From NCBI GenBank assembly GCA_033064195.1, contig JARBJD010000387.1:1-64000 (forward strand): a DNA stretch of 64,000 nt. The letters are read 5' to 3'. Of this stretch, positions 37,101-47,732 are shown piece by piece; the stretch's first letter is position 1; every line of letters starts with the position of its first letter. Under the pieces are notes generated by a model. It was given only the letters and a program-made list of their open reading frames with translations. It was not told the origin of the DNA and made no database searches. Origin of the DNA: Blattamonas nauphoetae (Eukaryota > Preaxostyla > Oxymonadida). Both the position numbers and the translations under genes were made by a program.

Positions 37101-40100
37101 ACAATCGAACGATCACTCTGACAGTCTGTCCCCTCACTCTTCTCCCACACTCTGATCAACCTGCTCTCACTCTGAGGAACTCTGCCTCCTGGACGTTTCA
37201 GGAAACAAGGATGCACGTGAATTCTTCCATCAACCATCCACTCATCTCCCTGAAACCGGACACTTCCTTCACCATCAAATCATTTTCACTAACCTTTCTC
37301 CAGCCGACCCACACCGCTTCCATCATCTCATCTCAGCGAGCCTCTGTTGTCATCTCCGACTTCACAATGACAAGCCAACTCAACCTTCAGGGATGCAGCT
37401 TCATCGAGATGGTTGAAGGAACTCTCCAAATCGTCCTCTCGTCCTTTAGCTCGATATCCTCAACGTCAAACGGAGCTTTGGCGAACACAGCCGGCACAAC
37501 AATCGTCATCGCAAACTCTCTCGTCGCAAACTGCTCAGCGAAGAATGGCGGAGCCGTTTACGCCAAGTTTGCACCAGCCAATTCTTTCGAGGCGACTCAC
37601 TCAGCTGCATCGACCTATTCGACGACATTCTCTGACTGCACTGCGGTTGGGGAGGGGACAGTGGACGAGCCGAGTGGGAAGGGCGGAGCGATCTTTCTGT
37701 ATGGATGGTCAGCCTCAGCACGCCCAATCAGATTGAACACCACATCGTCAAACGACGCGCGATTTGAGAGGAACAGGACTGGAGAAGGAAACGATATGTT
37801 TGTGGAAGGGTCAGTTCTGGAAGGAATAGGGTCGAGTGGGATGGTGTTTGGAGGAGGATCGCTGAGTGGGCCGCATCATGTGGGGATTTCTGGAAGAGGC
37901 GAAACAGAACAAGAAAAAGAAGAAATTGGTCTTCTGATCCCTCAGCCGAAGATCTCGGTGAACGGGTCAGTCGTGGAGAACACGACAGGCCCGAGTGGAG
38001 AAGACACAGAGAACTGCAAATGGACATCGTCGTTCTGTGCGACACTTGGACATGGAATCCAGTTTCTGAAGCAGAAGTTCACGAACGACACGTTTGTTCC
38101 TCAGACGATCCAGTTTGTTTGGAACATGAGCTACACTGAAACTCGGATTGAAGTGGCATCGCAAGACATCAGTGTGTTTGGGACGACATCATCAAAACCA
38201 GCACTCGCCAACATCACTCGAACTCTGATCGAAGTTGGCTCTGATCCTTCTCCGTTCCTTTTTGAGATTCGAGACTTAGCGCTGCTACACATCGAGAATT
38301 TGGACATTCAACCACTTGCGACTCGTGGACTGTTCGACCTGACAGAGAGTGGGAAGTCAGTGGAGATTGAGTCGATTGGGATTGTGTGTGAAAGTGGGTC
38401 AGAATATTCGCGGAATCTGTTCCGATCATCGAAAGGCCCCCTTTCTCTGAAGCGTGTTGAAGTGAAGACATCGACTCCGAGCTATCCCGCATGGTTTGTC
38501 TGCCCTGTTGTCTCCTTCGTCTCCTCCGAATCGTCTCTCCATCTTGAATCGTCGTCGCTGTCGTGTCTTCTAATCTCCAAAAGCGCATTCGTCGAGATCA
38601 CAGCTGAGACTCTGAAAAGTGTGAATGGTCTGTCGTTCTCAGATTGTGCTCGGACAGATGGTGGAAATGGAGAGCTGTTCTTTGTGAGAACTGCCAACTT
38701 GGAATCGAAGATGAAACTGTCAGATTGGTCGAGCCACGTGACATCAGACACGAAGTTGACAACCTTGTTTGGGACAGACACTGCCAAAGACGAACAAGAC
38801 GAGTGGAGAACACTGTCTCTGCTGTTCTTTCTTGTCTTTCCATCCGAATCGATTGTTCTGGATCAATTGGACTCGGATTCATCGACACATCCAAACTGTG
38901 GTTCCTCTCGCCTTCCTTGCTCGACACTCGACAGCTCCATCCAATCAGCAGTGAACCACTCCATCGAATTGCTGACTGTGGTTGAAGCAGCTTTTGTCCT
39001 CCAACCAATCACCATCGTCGACACCCTCACAATCCAAAACTCCTCGTCTTACAGGTCATCCTTTGACATCTTCTCTGGAAATGTGAAGATGGATGGACCC
39101 TCGCAGACACTCACTCTCCGCTTCCTTTCGTTCCTTTTCGAGACGACCAACAACGTCAATCACCCTTTTGATGTTTCAATGGGTGCACTCGTCGTTGAAT
39201 CGTGTGATATTGAGGACATCTCATTCCCAGCATCGCTTCCTCCGTCGTTCTTGAGCTTATTTTCTGTATCTGCATCTGGTTCACTTTCATTCATTTCAAC
39301 AGCCTTCACCGACCTCGTGTTTAACCATCCGACAGCTGGCTCTGTTCTCCATCTGCACCCCAACGCCACCCTCGCTAAGTTCTCGAATTCGACAATCGCT
39401 GAAGTCACATCAAATGGATCAGGAAGCTGTGTTCTTGTGGAATCGATGAACATCGAAGAGACGTCAGCCGAACCAGCTTTCCTTTCCATCAAATCAACAA
39501 TCTCGCTCCCATCTGGTCCGTTCACATCAACTCAGAAGCAAGCCTTTGTGGGGAAGACGTCATCGAGTGAAGAGAGCCTTCTCTTCTTCTGGTTCCCTCA
39601 CACATCCGCCTCTGCTGCTCATGTGCATTCGGAAGGCGAGAATCACCCGAAGTGTGGATTGATCCAGCTGCCGTGCTCGACCATCAAAGAAGCTCTGTCT
39701 CGCGAGAACGACGGCTCGATTGTGGAAATCGACATCGATTTCATTTTCGACGAAGCTGTTTCAATCGCATCAAGTCAGACCCCGACCATCCAATCACTCG
39801 CCACGAAACGAAATGTCACAACAACGAGCACGTCGTCATTCTCGCTCGCTGGTGGTTGTTTGACTGTGAAGATGCTCTCGTTTGCTCCTCACTCGACTCA
39901 GACCAACACTGTCCGCTCCACTCCCCTCTTCTCGATTTCGAACGATGCTTCGCTGTTCCTTCGTGAAGTGTCGTTCACATCGTTCTCGTCGAGCATTTCT
40001 GGAACAGTCATCCACTCTGTTTCGTCGGGAGTGATCTCTCTGTCGAATGTGGAGATTTCGGATTGCAGCTGTGGAGAATCGGAAAAGGGAAGGAGTGTGT

Positions 40101-43100
40101 TCATCTCTCGAACAGACGAAAGAGCGAATGGGATTGTGTTGTCGGAAGTGCGAGTGTTGAGCTCGACATCGACAGGCGATCACGACTTCTTCATCTCGTC
40201 GCCGATTTTGGGGACATATGCTTCGTCTTCGTGGTCGAGTTTGGTTGGAACGTTGTCTAATCAGACACCGTCGGAAATGGAGTCATTTTGGGGAGCGACT
40301 GGAGTTGAGGATGGAGACGATGCTCCTCTTGCTTATTTCGTGTTCCCTCACACATCTGGAGACATCCATGTGTCGAGTGACTTCTGGGATCATTCGAAGT
40401 GTGGACAAGAGAGTCTTCCCTGCTCATCACTCGCAGGTGGACTGTCTGCATTGAAAGAATCGGGCACAGTTGTGCTCCACACCGACACTGGAATCTCCTC
40501 ACTCGTCGAAACAATCCAACCATCTCAGTGCATCGATTCTTCAGATGGTTCGGACAGAGCAGTGTCAGTTTCAGGAGAAGGCCGATTGATGGTTGCATCG
40601 GGATCGTTGTCGCTCTCCCATCTCAACTTCACTGGTCCCTCGTCGGTCTCGTCAACATCGTTCATCACCATCAGCGCTGATTCGTCACTGTCAGTTCTGT
40701 TGTGTTCATTTGATGGGTTCCAGTCATCTTGTTCGGGATCAGTTGTATCCGGCTCGATCTCCAAATCGTGTTTTCTTCGAATTGGATCGTGTTCATTCGA
40801 TTCGTGCTGGTCTGGTGAGGATGGAGGAGTTGTTCATGTTTCGTGCTTTTCTGGACTTGGAAGCGACTCTCTCCAGATTCAATCGACATCGTTCTCGTCG
40901 AGCTGTGGAAGCGACAAGAAAGGGGGATTTGTGTTTGTGTGTGGATGGTCGTTTGAAGAACTGATCTGGCGAGACAGCTGGACAGGGACATTCGAAGGAC
41001 TGAATCGTCCAGATGATGACAACACACTTTGGGGGACAGACAACTTGGAGAACGAGTCGAGTCCCTTCCACTCCGTGTCGCTGCTGTTCTATCTCGTCGC
41101 TTTCCGCTCGTCGACGATCTTTGTGTCGAAAGACGGGCGAGACTCGAATGGATGTGGGAGTCAAGAGACACCGTGTCGCACTCTCTTCACCGCTCACTCG
41201 AATTTGGAGGGATTGTCGCAAGAGCTGCTGATTGCTCATTCGTCCACGAACCAAAAAGCGATTGAGCTGACGGACGCTGACTTCTCGCTCCGATCAGCCA
41301 AAGGGACCTCGACACTGACTTTGATTGGAGAAGCTGGGATCCGAAACAGAGTTGCAGATGGGAATCACATCGTGAAATGTGAAAAGGTCGCTTTTGATGT
41401 GAACGAGTTCGTCGGCTCGTCTGTGATTGATTCGAGCGCTGGTGAACTGACTTTAGAGAAGTGTTCATTCTCTCGATCGTCATCATTTTCGTTTGCTTTG
41501 GTTGAAATGACAGGAGGAACTCTGATTGTGTCTCAGTTGTCGTTCCGCTCGGCATCGTTCTCGACCACACCATTCGTCCTCTCGTCGTTCACAAAAGTGT
41601 CGTTTGGCGAGGTTGAATTGTCAGACTGCGTCTTGTCGGAGTTCATCTCTGCTGTGGATGGGACTCATCTGACACTCCACGACTGCTCGTTTGATGGAGT
41701 TCTGCCAACAGAAGGACAAGCAGCCAACTCTGATGAACTGTGTGAATGGTCGACCGGACTTGTGAAAGTTGTCGGAACGGAAACGACAATAAACAACACG
41801 CGCTTCTTCGAATGGTCGGAAGGAGGGTTGAGTGTGGAGAGCTCGAAAGTGGGGCTTCATGGATGCATGTTTGAGAACAACCGTCCTCGCGGCGGAGAGT
41901 CGTGTGCTCGTCGGAACATGCGCTGTGTTGGAAATGGGACAGTGAACGTGGCGAGTGTTGTGAGTGGAGATGGATCGAAAGATTCTCCGTCGCTATGGGC
42001 ATCGACATCGGATTGTGTGATTATTATTGGAGGAAGCGAAGTGAAGTCGCCGCTGTTCATTCCTTCGCTGTCGGAGAAGACGAGTGGATTGACGAAGAAG
42101 GACAGTGTGACGATCACTCTTGTTGGGGAAGCACTGATTCCTTGTGGAGTGGATGTGGAGATCTTCGAATGGGACGAGAAAGCGAAAAAGGAAGGAAAAG
42201 GAACGATTGTGAAATTGCTGCCTCGTCGATCAGAGTCTTGGACTGAAAAAGAAATTGAGTTGACACTGAGCGTTCAGAAAGATCTGCCTCTTCTGAACAA
42301 GTCGTTTGCCTTCAGAGGAAGACTTGTGTTTGGAAAAGAAGTTCGAGGGACAGCAACATTCGGAGTGAAAGACAGTTTGGCGAACGAGCGACTGGCCCAA
42401 GCGAAACAGACACTTCCTTGGGCGATTCCGATTGCGTGTGGTGTTCTGGCTCTGTTGCTGTTCGTTGCCATCGTTCTCGTCTGTCTCCGTCGCCGCAAAC
42501 AGTCGAAATCAAAGTCAGACGAAAAGACCAAGATCGAATTGGATGAAAGCGAACTGCCTCCAGTTGAGAAGGAAGCGGAGGAAGACCACACGATGCTTCC
42601 GCAAACCGGTGACGAGCTCCTTCGAAACAAAATGCTGACAATCGCCGACGATCCGATCCACGAATCCACCGAGACAGAGCGAGCACCCGCCCATGTCGAT
42701 GCAGTCGAGGCAGTGAGCTGCGAAGGACGGTTTGATGTTGTTGTGCTGCAGACGAGAGACACGCTGTACGAGCGACTTCACTCGCCGTTGAAGCAGACAG
42801 AGATTGACAAGAAGGAAGTGCAGAAGAACGTGACGAGAGCGATGGAGTGGATTGCGAAGAAGTATCCAGAAGCACAAGTTCTGACGGAACTGTCGCCTCA
42901 CTGGGTGCTGTTCGGGCAGAATGGGAAGATGAATGTTCAGCTGAACGATGCTGTCACCGTCGTGTTGACTCAGCCAGGAGAAGAGAAGGGGAAGGAGAAG
43001 GTGAGCAAGGAAGGGGAACGCTGGCGTGCTCCTGAGCTGAAGATGACACGCGAGATGGTGAGTCGAGAGGCAGCGTCAGTTTTTAGTCTTGGCCTGGTCT

Positions 43101-43354
43101 TGTGGGAAATAGAGACTGGTTGTGTTCCGTATGGAGAAGTTGACGCAGTGAATGCTCAACGGCAGCTTGGACTTGGAGATCGGCCGAGCATGCAAAACGT
43201 GAAGAATGGGGATCTGCGAGAGATGCTGACGAAGTGTCTTGATTTGGATCCCGACAACCGCCCCAGTCTGTCGGAGCTGGCGAAGTTCTTCAGCGACGCG
43301 AAAGGGAATGAGGGACCACTCATCGAACTCCCAACACTCGCCACAACACACTGA
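34154..43354 (+). CDS. Large beta-helix membrane receptor with kinase-like tail
   Basis: Single uninterrupted frame of 3066 residues from ATG 34154. A short hydrophobic head (FCSAILLIAT) could be a signal peptide. About 2740 residues follow, rich in short Ser/Thr beta strands with turns like CSFEG, CHFSNN and GGAIHN, typical of right-handed parallel beta helices. At least five modules open with a CG-x(4)-PC motif and a Ser/Thr-rich step (NCGSSRLPCSTL, KCGLIQLPCSTI, KCGQESLPCSSL, GCGSQETPCRTL). One membrane span (IPIACGVLALLLFVAIVLVC, about residue 2760) precedes basic RRRK and a cytoplasmic tail resembling the C-lobe of a protein kinase (WRAPEL, VFSLGLVLWEIETG, CLDLDPDNRPS). No glycine loop, HRD or DFG motif is seen, so it is probably a pseudokinase. 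Likely a surface receptor or adhesion protein; ligand unknown. Confidence 0.8.
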   Translation: MTVSPFCSAILLIATFRCDDFLHLDLTEHLNSLTITNHLQNSSPTKISLPNRTIFRTRSHPIISEHFHLSGNSDTILYSPPTIHNPPSSHFSTNSLFAQQAPSLFHVVNSTFLLECLSINLCGSPLSSSNSVSISLYRCAILRNSVISLVSCSLSVSDTLSPFQFLPNDDGTSDISSSLSIHHCVLSSPSNLFCAISTSSLYSDIVNSFSVIVSDLSISNSAFDGWTGLAHSSQPSSSNIHLTSSFLGCSLSNITHTPSSLDENHRSRNLGQQRIVNSALHHVDDALHGTAICDIGNTMETRCTNTTLVDCDRLHCASKNQQSPNPVSENKTITAYTDRYSYPDSSLDIVFTDCNLTSTTQTEGTTFHMIELTQFAGKLSLSGCSFEGQFNSKLIGIVKIRAESEAFPRLVIEGCSVIFSCNTPLASFDSQFHLQYSVFTQVSNSVFKAPEGKQTGIRLFRPVDSLGLFEMSECTFQQQSTTGNGAVVLDYLSVVLTVFDSIFTSNSALKGGCVFSHRDVMSFYRCHFSNNVATVRGGAIHNDFPTLFSAEDCHFRSNNAFEKLPIGDGLTHYRGNDIFSTYHDAYTATGVSNMIGCTSTSLSPKIAYYVNPSVNGVHVNESILLPDPETGSVQPPSSAVFFVESDGSDEAPLECSEIKPCQSFSAALSKMTAATSPSKDSFNLVHFGVGTFSEGRHELSNSVELTGKGWMANQTHHTLLTTSGMEVVGSGNMSFSSLLLKPSTKSDTLLKMGSSGTLRVMMCCVECLTDHTVSLVDISAGSTTILGCRFNSISLVDSPLLSVSGTTRLTLHMTWFTFIARKGGDGGSCLDSTTSGTLSISMSDFADCSSTGKAGTLTLTAGSTQPAVSMQTTIFSRNRGAQASDLVATGLASNKLSITATTRSMSSMPHCLLNTTELRLQYPDVSFTENAAPHPLNARFNRGMPMSLFPGFSLFFDSLLEGSTYTLQIVTNTSQSFGPIVIDNRTITLTVCPLTLLPHSDQPALTLRNSASWTFQETRMHVNSSINHPLISLKPDTSFTIKSFSLTFLQPTHTASIISSQRASVVISDFTMTSQLNLQGCSFIEMVEGTLQIVLSSFSSISSTSNGALANTAGTTIVIANSLVANCSAKNGGAVYAKFAPANSFEATHSAASTYSTTFSDCTAVGEGTVDEPSGKGGAIFLYGWSASARPIRLNTTSSNDARFERNRTGEGNDMFVEGSVLEGIGSSGMVFGGGSLSGPHHVGISGRGETEQEKEEIGLLIPQPKISVNGSVVENTTGPSGEDTENCKWTSSFCATLGHGIQFLKQKFTNDTFVPQTIQFVWNMSYTETRIEVASQDISVFGTTSSKPALANITRTLIEVGSDPSPFLFEIRDLALLHIENLDIQPLATRGLFDLTESGKSVEIESIGIVCESGSEYSRNLFRSSKGPLSLKRVEVKTSTPSYPAWFVCPVVSFVSSESSLHLESSSLSCLLISKSAFVEITAETLKSVNGLSFSDCARTDGGNGELFFVRTANLESKMKLSDWSSHVTSDTKLTTLFGTDTAKDEQDEWRTLSLLFFLVFPSESIVLDQLDSDSSTHPNCGSSRLPCSTLDSSIQSAVNHSIELLTVVEAAFVLQPITIVDTLTIQNSSSYRSSFDIFSGNVKMDGPSQTLTLRFLSFLFETTNNVNHPFDVSMGALVVESCDIEDISFPASLPPSFLSLFSVSASGSLSFISTAFTDLVFNHPTAGSVLHLHPNATLAKFSNSTIAEVTSNGSGSCVLVESMNIEETSAEPAFLSIKSTISLPSGPFTSTQKQAFVGKTSSSEESLLFFWFPHTSASAAHVHSEGENHPKCGLIQLPCSTIKEALSRENDGSIVEIDIDFIFDEAVSIASSQTPTIQSLATKRNVTTTSTSSFSLAGGCLTVKMLSFAPHSTQTNTVRSTPLFSISNDASLFLREVSFTSFSSSISGTVIHSVSSGVISLSNVEISDCSCGESEKGRSVFISRTDERANGIVLSEVRVLSSTSTGDHDFFISSPILGTYASSSWSSLVGTLSNQTPSEMESFWGATGVEDGDDAPLAYFVFPHTSGDIHVSSDFWDHSKCGQESLPCSSLAGGLSALKESGTVVLHTDTGISSLVETIQPSQCIDSSDGSDRAVSVSGEGRLMVASGSLSLSHLNFTGPSSVSSTSFITISADSSLSVLLCSFDGFQSSCSGSVVSGSISKSCFLRIGSCSFDSCWSGEDGGVVHVSCFSGLGSDSLQIQSTSFSSSCGSDKKGGFVFVCGWSFEELIWRDSWTGTFEGLNRPDDDNTLWGTDNLENESSPFHSVSLLFYLVAFRSSTIFVSKDGRDSNGCGSQETPCRTLFTAHSNLEGLSQELLIAHSSTNQKAIELTDADFSLRSAKGTSTLTLIGEAGIRNRVADGNHIVKCEKVAFDVNEFVGSSVIDSSAGELTLEKCSFSRSSSFSFALVEMTGGTLIVSQLSFRSASFSTTPFVLSSFTKVSFGEVELSDCVLSEFISAVDGTHLTLHDCSFDGVLPTEGQAANSDELCEWSTGLVKVVGTETTINNTRFFEWSEGGLSVESSKVGLHGCMFENNRPRGGESCARRNMRCVGNGTVNVASVVSGDGSKDSPSLWASTSDCVIIIGGSEVKSPLFIPSLSEKTSGLTKKDSVTITLVGEALIPCGVDVEIFEWDEKAKKEGKGTIVKLLPRRSESWTEKEIELTLSVQKDLPLLNKSFAFRGRLVFGKEVRGTATFGVKDSLANERLAQAKQTLPWAIPIACGVLALLLFVAIVLVCLRRRKQSKSKSDEKTKIELDESELPPVEKEAEEDHTMLPQTGDELLRNKMLTIADDPIHESTETERAPAHVDAVEAVSCEGRFDVVVLQTRDTLYERLHSPLKQTEIDKKEVQKNVTRAMEWIAKKYPEAQVLTELSPHWVLFGQNGKMNVQLNDAVTVVLTQPGEEKGKEKVSKEGERWRAPELKMTREMVSREAASVFSLGLVLWEIETGCVPYGEVDAVNAQRQLGLGDRPSMQNVKNGDLREMLTKCLDLDPDNRPSLSELAKFFSDAKGNEGPLIELPTLATTH

Positions 43355-43856
43355 CGATGACATTGACTCGTTCGAACTGCAGAACATTCAAAGCCCTCAC
43401 TCGCTCAGATTCCGATTCCAGACAACTTGGGATTCTGTGTTGTCGTGAGGATCCATCGTGCACTCAGTTTTCGTCAATTGCTTTCACATCTCGATCTGGC
43501 CAAATGTTCTTCGTTTGCGACTCTGATCTCAGTTTTGGAGTGAAGGCATTTTGAGACGCCCTCTCCTTGCTCAGACCAGACCGCACGCTGATACGAATCA
43601 CTTCACGTCTGCATTCCTTGCATTCTTCTTCGAACTTTGCATGTCACAATTGGCATTTCTGAGACGCATCTCAACACTTCAGGACACTTCAGTCAGGCAC
43701 ATATCAACCACGCACATCACATTTTTTGTTCATTCGATAGAACTCACTCCACAGTCATTCTCTGAAGTTGGTTTTTCGAAAAATAGCATAAAAAATGATT
43801 TAAAGTGAGATGGAGGAGATTCATTACGATTTTTTTCGTCCTTAGTTCTGTTTGCG
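43355..43856. other. Spacer, no gene seen
   Basis: About 500 bp between the stop of the receptor gene (plus) and the stop of the next minus-strand gene, so two 3' ends converge here. Short frames only. Confidence 0.45.
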
Positions 43857-44272
43857 TCAGTCGTATCTTCGACGTGGTGTGCAACGTCTATCAACAGTTG
43901 GATGTCGGGAGTATAGTCCGTCAATCCAGGCCTCCTTTCTTCTGACTGCAGCTGAATCTGCTGTCTCTGATAGATCAGATTCTTCCTCCTGAGTCACTCC
44001 GTCATCTGTTGATGGAGAACGTCTCCTTTTTGAGCTTTTGGAACGATTTTTTGGGATTCTTTTGAGCGGAGATATCCATTCTTCACGATTTTTGATTTGG
44101 TTTAGTGTTTGCGCACTTGTACTACTCCTGAAATGTGGAGCTGCTTCTGGAAACGCCTTTTCAGGATGGTTTCGTGTCTTGAGTCGGAATGATTCAATGA
44201 TTGTGTCCCATCTATCCGGATCATCGGTTGGAAGGCCTGTTGCTTTGATTGGAATCGCATCACGTGTGTAAT

Positions 44273-46295
44273 TCATAGTACCCGGACAAACCCGGTATCT
44301 CCGATAAACCCGTTTCGTAACATCCACTTCATCTTTCTCCTCCCCTTCTGAGAACTGATCTGTCAACGTCGTAAGTAAATGTCAGGGTGAATTCTGGAAT
44401 GTGAGGTGACTTCGTTCTGACTTTGTTGAACAGGTATGGGACTTTTGAATGGAGGAAACCGCGGAGCAGCAGACGCCAGAAATACTTGCATTCCTGTTGC
44501 AGCCACACAGGAGAACCCGAAAGGCGAATGCTCCAACCACAGTGACTCTTGATGATGGTGAGATAATCAATATCAAGGACATCACATTGGAGGCAGAGGA
44601 TACACTGACTGATGGACAAAAGCGGAGAGCAAGGAACAGGATACTCGTCGGAAGACCGATCCAAAGACAAGGTCGACCTTCTTTTCTGATTGGGGACGAA
44701 AATGACAGACTGCATCGCGAAATGATGGAGTTGATTGATTCTGGGTACAACCCAACCTATCAAGATATCTCCGAGATGGTATGAGATTCAATTCCAATTT
44801 CACAGTCTTGAAGGCATTGGTCATTGCTCAGGCTCGCACATGTCTGAAAGCCACAAACTTGCACAAACCGAGCTCTGACTGGGCCAGAAAATGGTACAAA
44901 CAGTTTCCTAATCTTCATGCCAAGAGACCAGAACCGATGGAAGAGGCGAGACGGCGAGCAAAATCGAGAGCTCATGTCCGACCTTTCTTTGAACAGCTTG
45001 CTCAACTCAAACGACAACATGATTACAGCCCATCTCTAATATTCAATGCTGACGAAACGAGCTTACTCACGACAGAGAATATTACAGCGTTCAGAATCGG
45101 GTTGAAATCTCTCAAGAAGACCTTCGTCAACCCAGTGCACAAGATTTTCTCCTGCACACTCTTCTTCATCACTTGTGCGGATGGGGAGACTTTCACGACC
45201 CATATCATACTTCCTGATCGACATTATTGCGAAGCCCTCCAGAATTATCTCCCTGTTCATTTTAAGCTGCACATATCTGATCGCGGCTGGATGAACAAAG
45301 AAATCTTCGGTGATATCATCAAAGACCATCTCCTTTCCGATATCGCACAAAGAAAGAAAGATAAAGGTATCTCTGAAGAATCAAGGGCCCTACTTATTTT
45401 GGACGGTCACTCCAGTCGTCGGATTCCAGATTTGTGGCGGGATGTTGCCTTGCAAGGGCTCGACGTGCTCTGCCTCCCCGCTAACACTAGTAGCTTCCTC
45501 CAACCAAACGACTTGTATTCTAATGCAAATTTTAAAACAGAGATGAAAACGATGCCACCGTTCCCATCCAAGTCACTTCGCGACACAGCTCTGATCCCCT
45601 GGCTTTCAAAACTCGAAGGGAAAGTACAGCGAGCTTTGATCAAGGAGACTGTACAAAAATCGTTCCGAGATACTGGGATCGAACCCTTCGATAGCAATCT
45701 CATTCTGACTCCACTGCCAGAAGGGGCTCCTCCAATTGAAACTGGTGGATTCTCCCTCTCGTGTAAGGTTTTAGGCAACCAATCCGTCCAAGAAGCTTGG
45801 AGGAGACACATCAATGAACGTCTTCCAGCAAACAGGAGAGACAATGGCGTCGATGTTTGGGATGATGATTATTCAGGAGACCCAATGGATGTTGTTTTTT
45901 CCATCAAGCAATTACTCAGTGGTGAGGAGCTGATGCAAACAATGGAAGAATCGGATGAAAGCGATGCCGAACTGGAGGAAGGAGCGCAGCACATCCAGAA
46001 ACACAAACGACGACATAGTTCAAGGGACGATGAAGAGAACGAGCTCGAAGCACACAGAATAATCTCTCGCGCACCAGGGAAGAGACCAATAAAGCTCAGA
46101 ACAAACTTCGACTAGATCTGACCCCTTCCATTTCATTTTCTTTATTTGAAAGATGATTGTAGTCTTCAAGAATGATTCAGAGAAACAAGCACGTGGAGTG
46201 GAAGGTTTAGCAGGGAGAAGAATTGACACAGGTGCATTAATGTCGATCGCTTTAACGGGTTTATCCGCTCTAACGGGTTTGTCCGGGTACTATCA
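44273..46295. mobile_element. pogo/DDE_1-type DNA transposon, complete-looking, 2017 bp
   Basis: The element proper is 44276-46292. Both ends begin tagtacccggacaaacccg (19 bp perfect, right end as reverse complement). After an 8-bp unlike stretch, gataaacccgtt is shared, so the inverted repeats are about 39 bp. tca flanks both sides (44273-44275, 46293-46295), suggesting a 3-bp target duplication; a TA duplication with ends starting gtaccc cannot be excluded because no empty site is available. It contains one transposase gene on the plus strand and little else. Confidence 0.8.
44449..46115 (+). CDS. DDE_1 (pogo-like) transposase, two exons
   Basis: Exon 1 is 44449-44778 and exon 2 is 44832-46115. 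A 53-nt intron (GTATGAG...GCTCAG) joins them in phase 0, giving about 537 residues. The junction rebuilds a CENP-B/Tc5-like DNA-binding helix set (YQDISEM|ARTCLKATN, then SSDWARKWYKQFPNL). The catalytic core follows: IFNADETSLL (Asp about 184), SDRGWMNKEIF, LLILDGHSSRR (Asp about 301) and LPANTSSFLQPNDL (Asp about 337). That is a D...D-x35-D arrangement as in DDE_1 endonucleases, which cut and paste DNA at the element ends. A TA-x-basic C-terminal tail with KHKRRHSSRDDEE may be a nuclear signal. All expected parts are present, so the enzyme may be active; the start ATG is the first in frame after the left repeat. Confidence 0.82.
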
Positions 46296-46350
46296 GGTAA
46301 AAAGAAATACCATGAAAAACCAGCGAATTGAGTGGTCCTGGCGTTTCTGG

Positions 46351-47732
46351 CTGAAAATGAATGAAAGTGTGATAAGGATGAGCAACGGACGGACAAAAAG
46401 ACGTTCAACTCGGACAACGGACAGCGGACAGGTCCAAGTGAAAAAGAAGTGCTTCATGTGGCCTAAATCAATGTGATTGACACTCAATTCGTTAATAAAT
46501 AAGTGAATAGTGGTGATTAAATTCAGATTTTGTCTTTCATCAAAATGATAAACGAGTACTAGAGAATTTGGACAAAAAGACCCATTAATTGCAGAAATGT
46601 CCGAGCTTGTCCGATCTTGGACATTCACTCAATTGTTGAAAAAACGAATCATCTGAATTTCTTCACAATCCAATTGTGATCAGATCAAAATGGACAAAAC
46701 TGTCCTGTCCTGGACATGTCCGGATCGTCCTCCCCATCTCAAGTTAATTTCGTCGTCCCATTTCTTTCAGGGTCACTTAAATCGGTTTTCACTTCGAAAT
46801 TCCATTCTTCACATCATTTTCTAGCAACCACTCATTCTGCGATACTTTTATAAACTCATTCCGGGAATTCAGTTCATTTCCGATTTGACACATTATTTCT
46901 CTTTCAATGATGTTACACGTCAGAATTCAGTCAATGATAGTAGTATCTTATTTCAAACATGATCGAATCAATTTGCCTTCAAAATTCGCCGCTCTGTTGC
47001 ACACTTTGTTGGTTTGTTGATGATCTTGACTGGTATCTCGTTCCTTTTGGTTCAAGATGTTTTCTTATAAAGAAATTTCTCATTTTGAATCCAGATACGA
47101 TGCTTTCTCGCCCTTATCCAAATGAGATGGTCGTTACACTCTCATTTGTCGCCCTAAATGAACGGATCGTTTTCTACCTCGAAATAGTCTGTATTACACT
47201 TTTTCCGAATCAAAATGATTCATATTCATATTATTGATCGCTTTTTTCACATTTATTATTGTTGATCTTCCCTCCAGAAGGCAGATTGACCTGTCGATCC
47301 TGTGAAGACGGAATAGATGAGGCCAAAGGAGGACAAACCGAGCTGATTCGTAAACAATGAACTGGGAGTTGGGACGAAGAGACAAAACAGAGTGAGAGGA
47401 GAGGACGATCTTCATAATCGAGGGTCCGAGCTCGTGAACAATGGAGTTGGAGAAAAAGAACGAAACGGAAACATCAAACGAAACCAATTTGAAAAGTATG
47501 CTTCTCCCTACTCTGACTTACAGATATTTCTTCATTTTTATGACAATAAGTGTCCTGACTATACAGAAATTTAAAGTGGAACAGTTAATCGATAAAACAT
47601 GAGACAGACATCTCAGAAAGATGCAGAACGTATGTAATCATTCGTAAAGTGAATGAGGTTTTTTCAGTCCATCCCTTCCTTCTCACAGCCACTCACATCT
47701 ATTCATCTCCTCCTCCACCCTCATGAGATCGA
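46351..47732. other. AT-rich spacer, no supported gene
   Basis: Short frames only (the longest, 46959-47237 plus, is 92 codons with no family resemblance). Around 46560-46730 the phrases ggaca and tgtccg recur (gaaatgtccgagcttgtccg, cctggacatgtccggatcg), giving small imperfect palindromes that may be remnants of transposon ends. No RNA gene recognised. Confidence 0.45.

Larger units (their letters stand above)
43857..46350 (-). pseudogene. Unknown basic protein gene split by a pogo-like transposon
   Basis: The 3' part (43857-44275) encodes about 140 residues: a TGLPTDDPDRWDTIIESF stretch, a Lys/Arg/Ser-rich patch (KNRSKSSKRRRS), an acidic stretch and a basic end RRYD. The DNA transposon 44276-46292 interrupts it. 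On its far side 46293-46350 can be read in the same frame (...SLVFHGISFYL) after a TTCATTTTCAG that looks like a splice acceptor. I therefore infer that the exon once ran from about 46350 to 43857. The family is not recognised, further 5' exons were not found, and the reading across the insertion is tentative. Confidence 0.4.

Noticed and set aside
46959-47237. 92-codon plus-strand frame as a membrane protein
   Set aside because: AT-rich context, no conserved pattern, no neighbours; chance frame.
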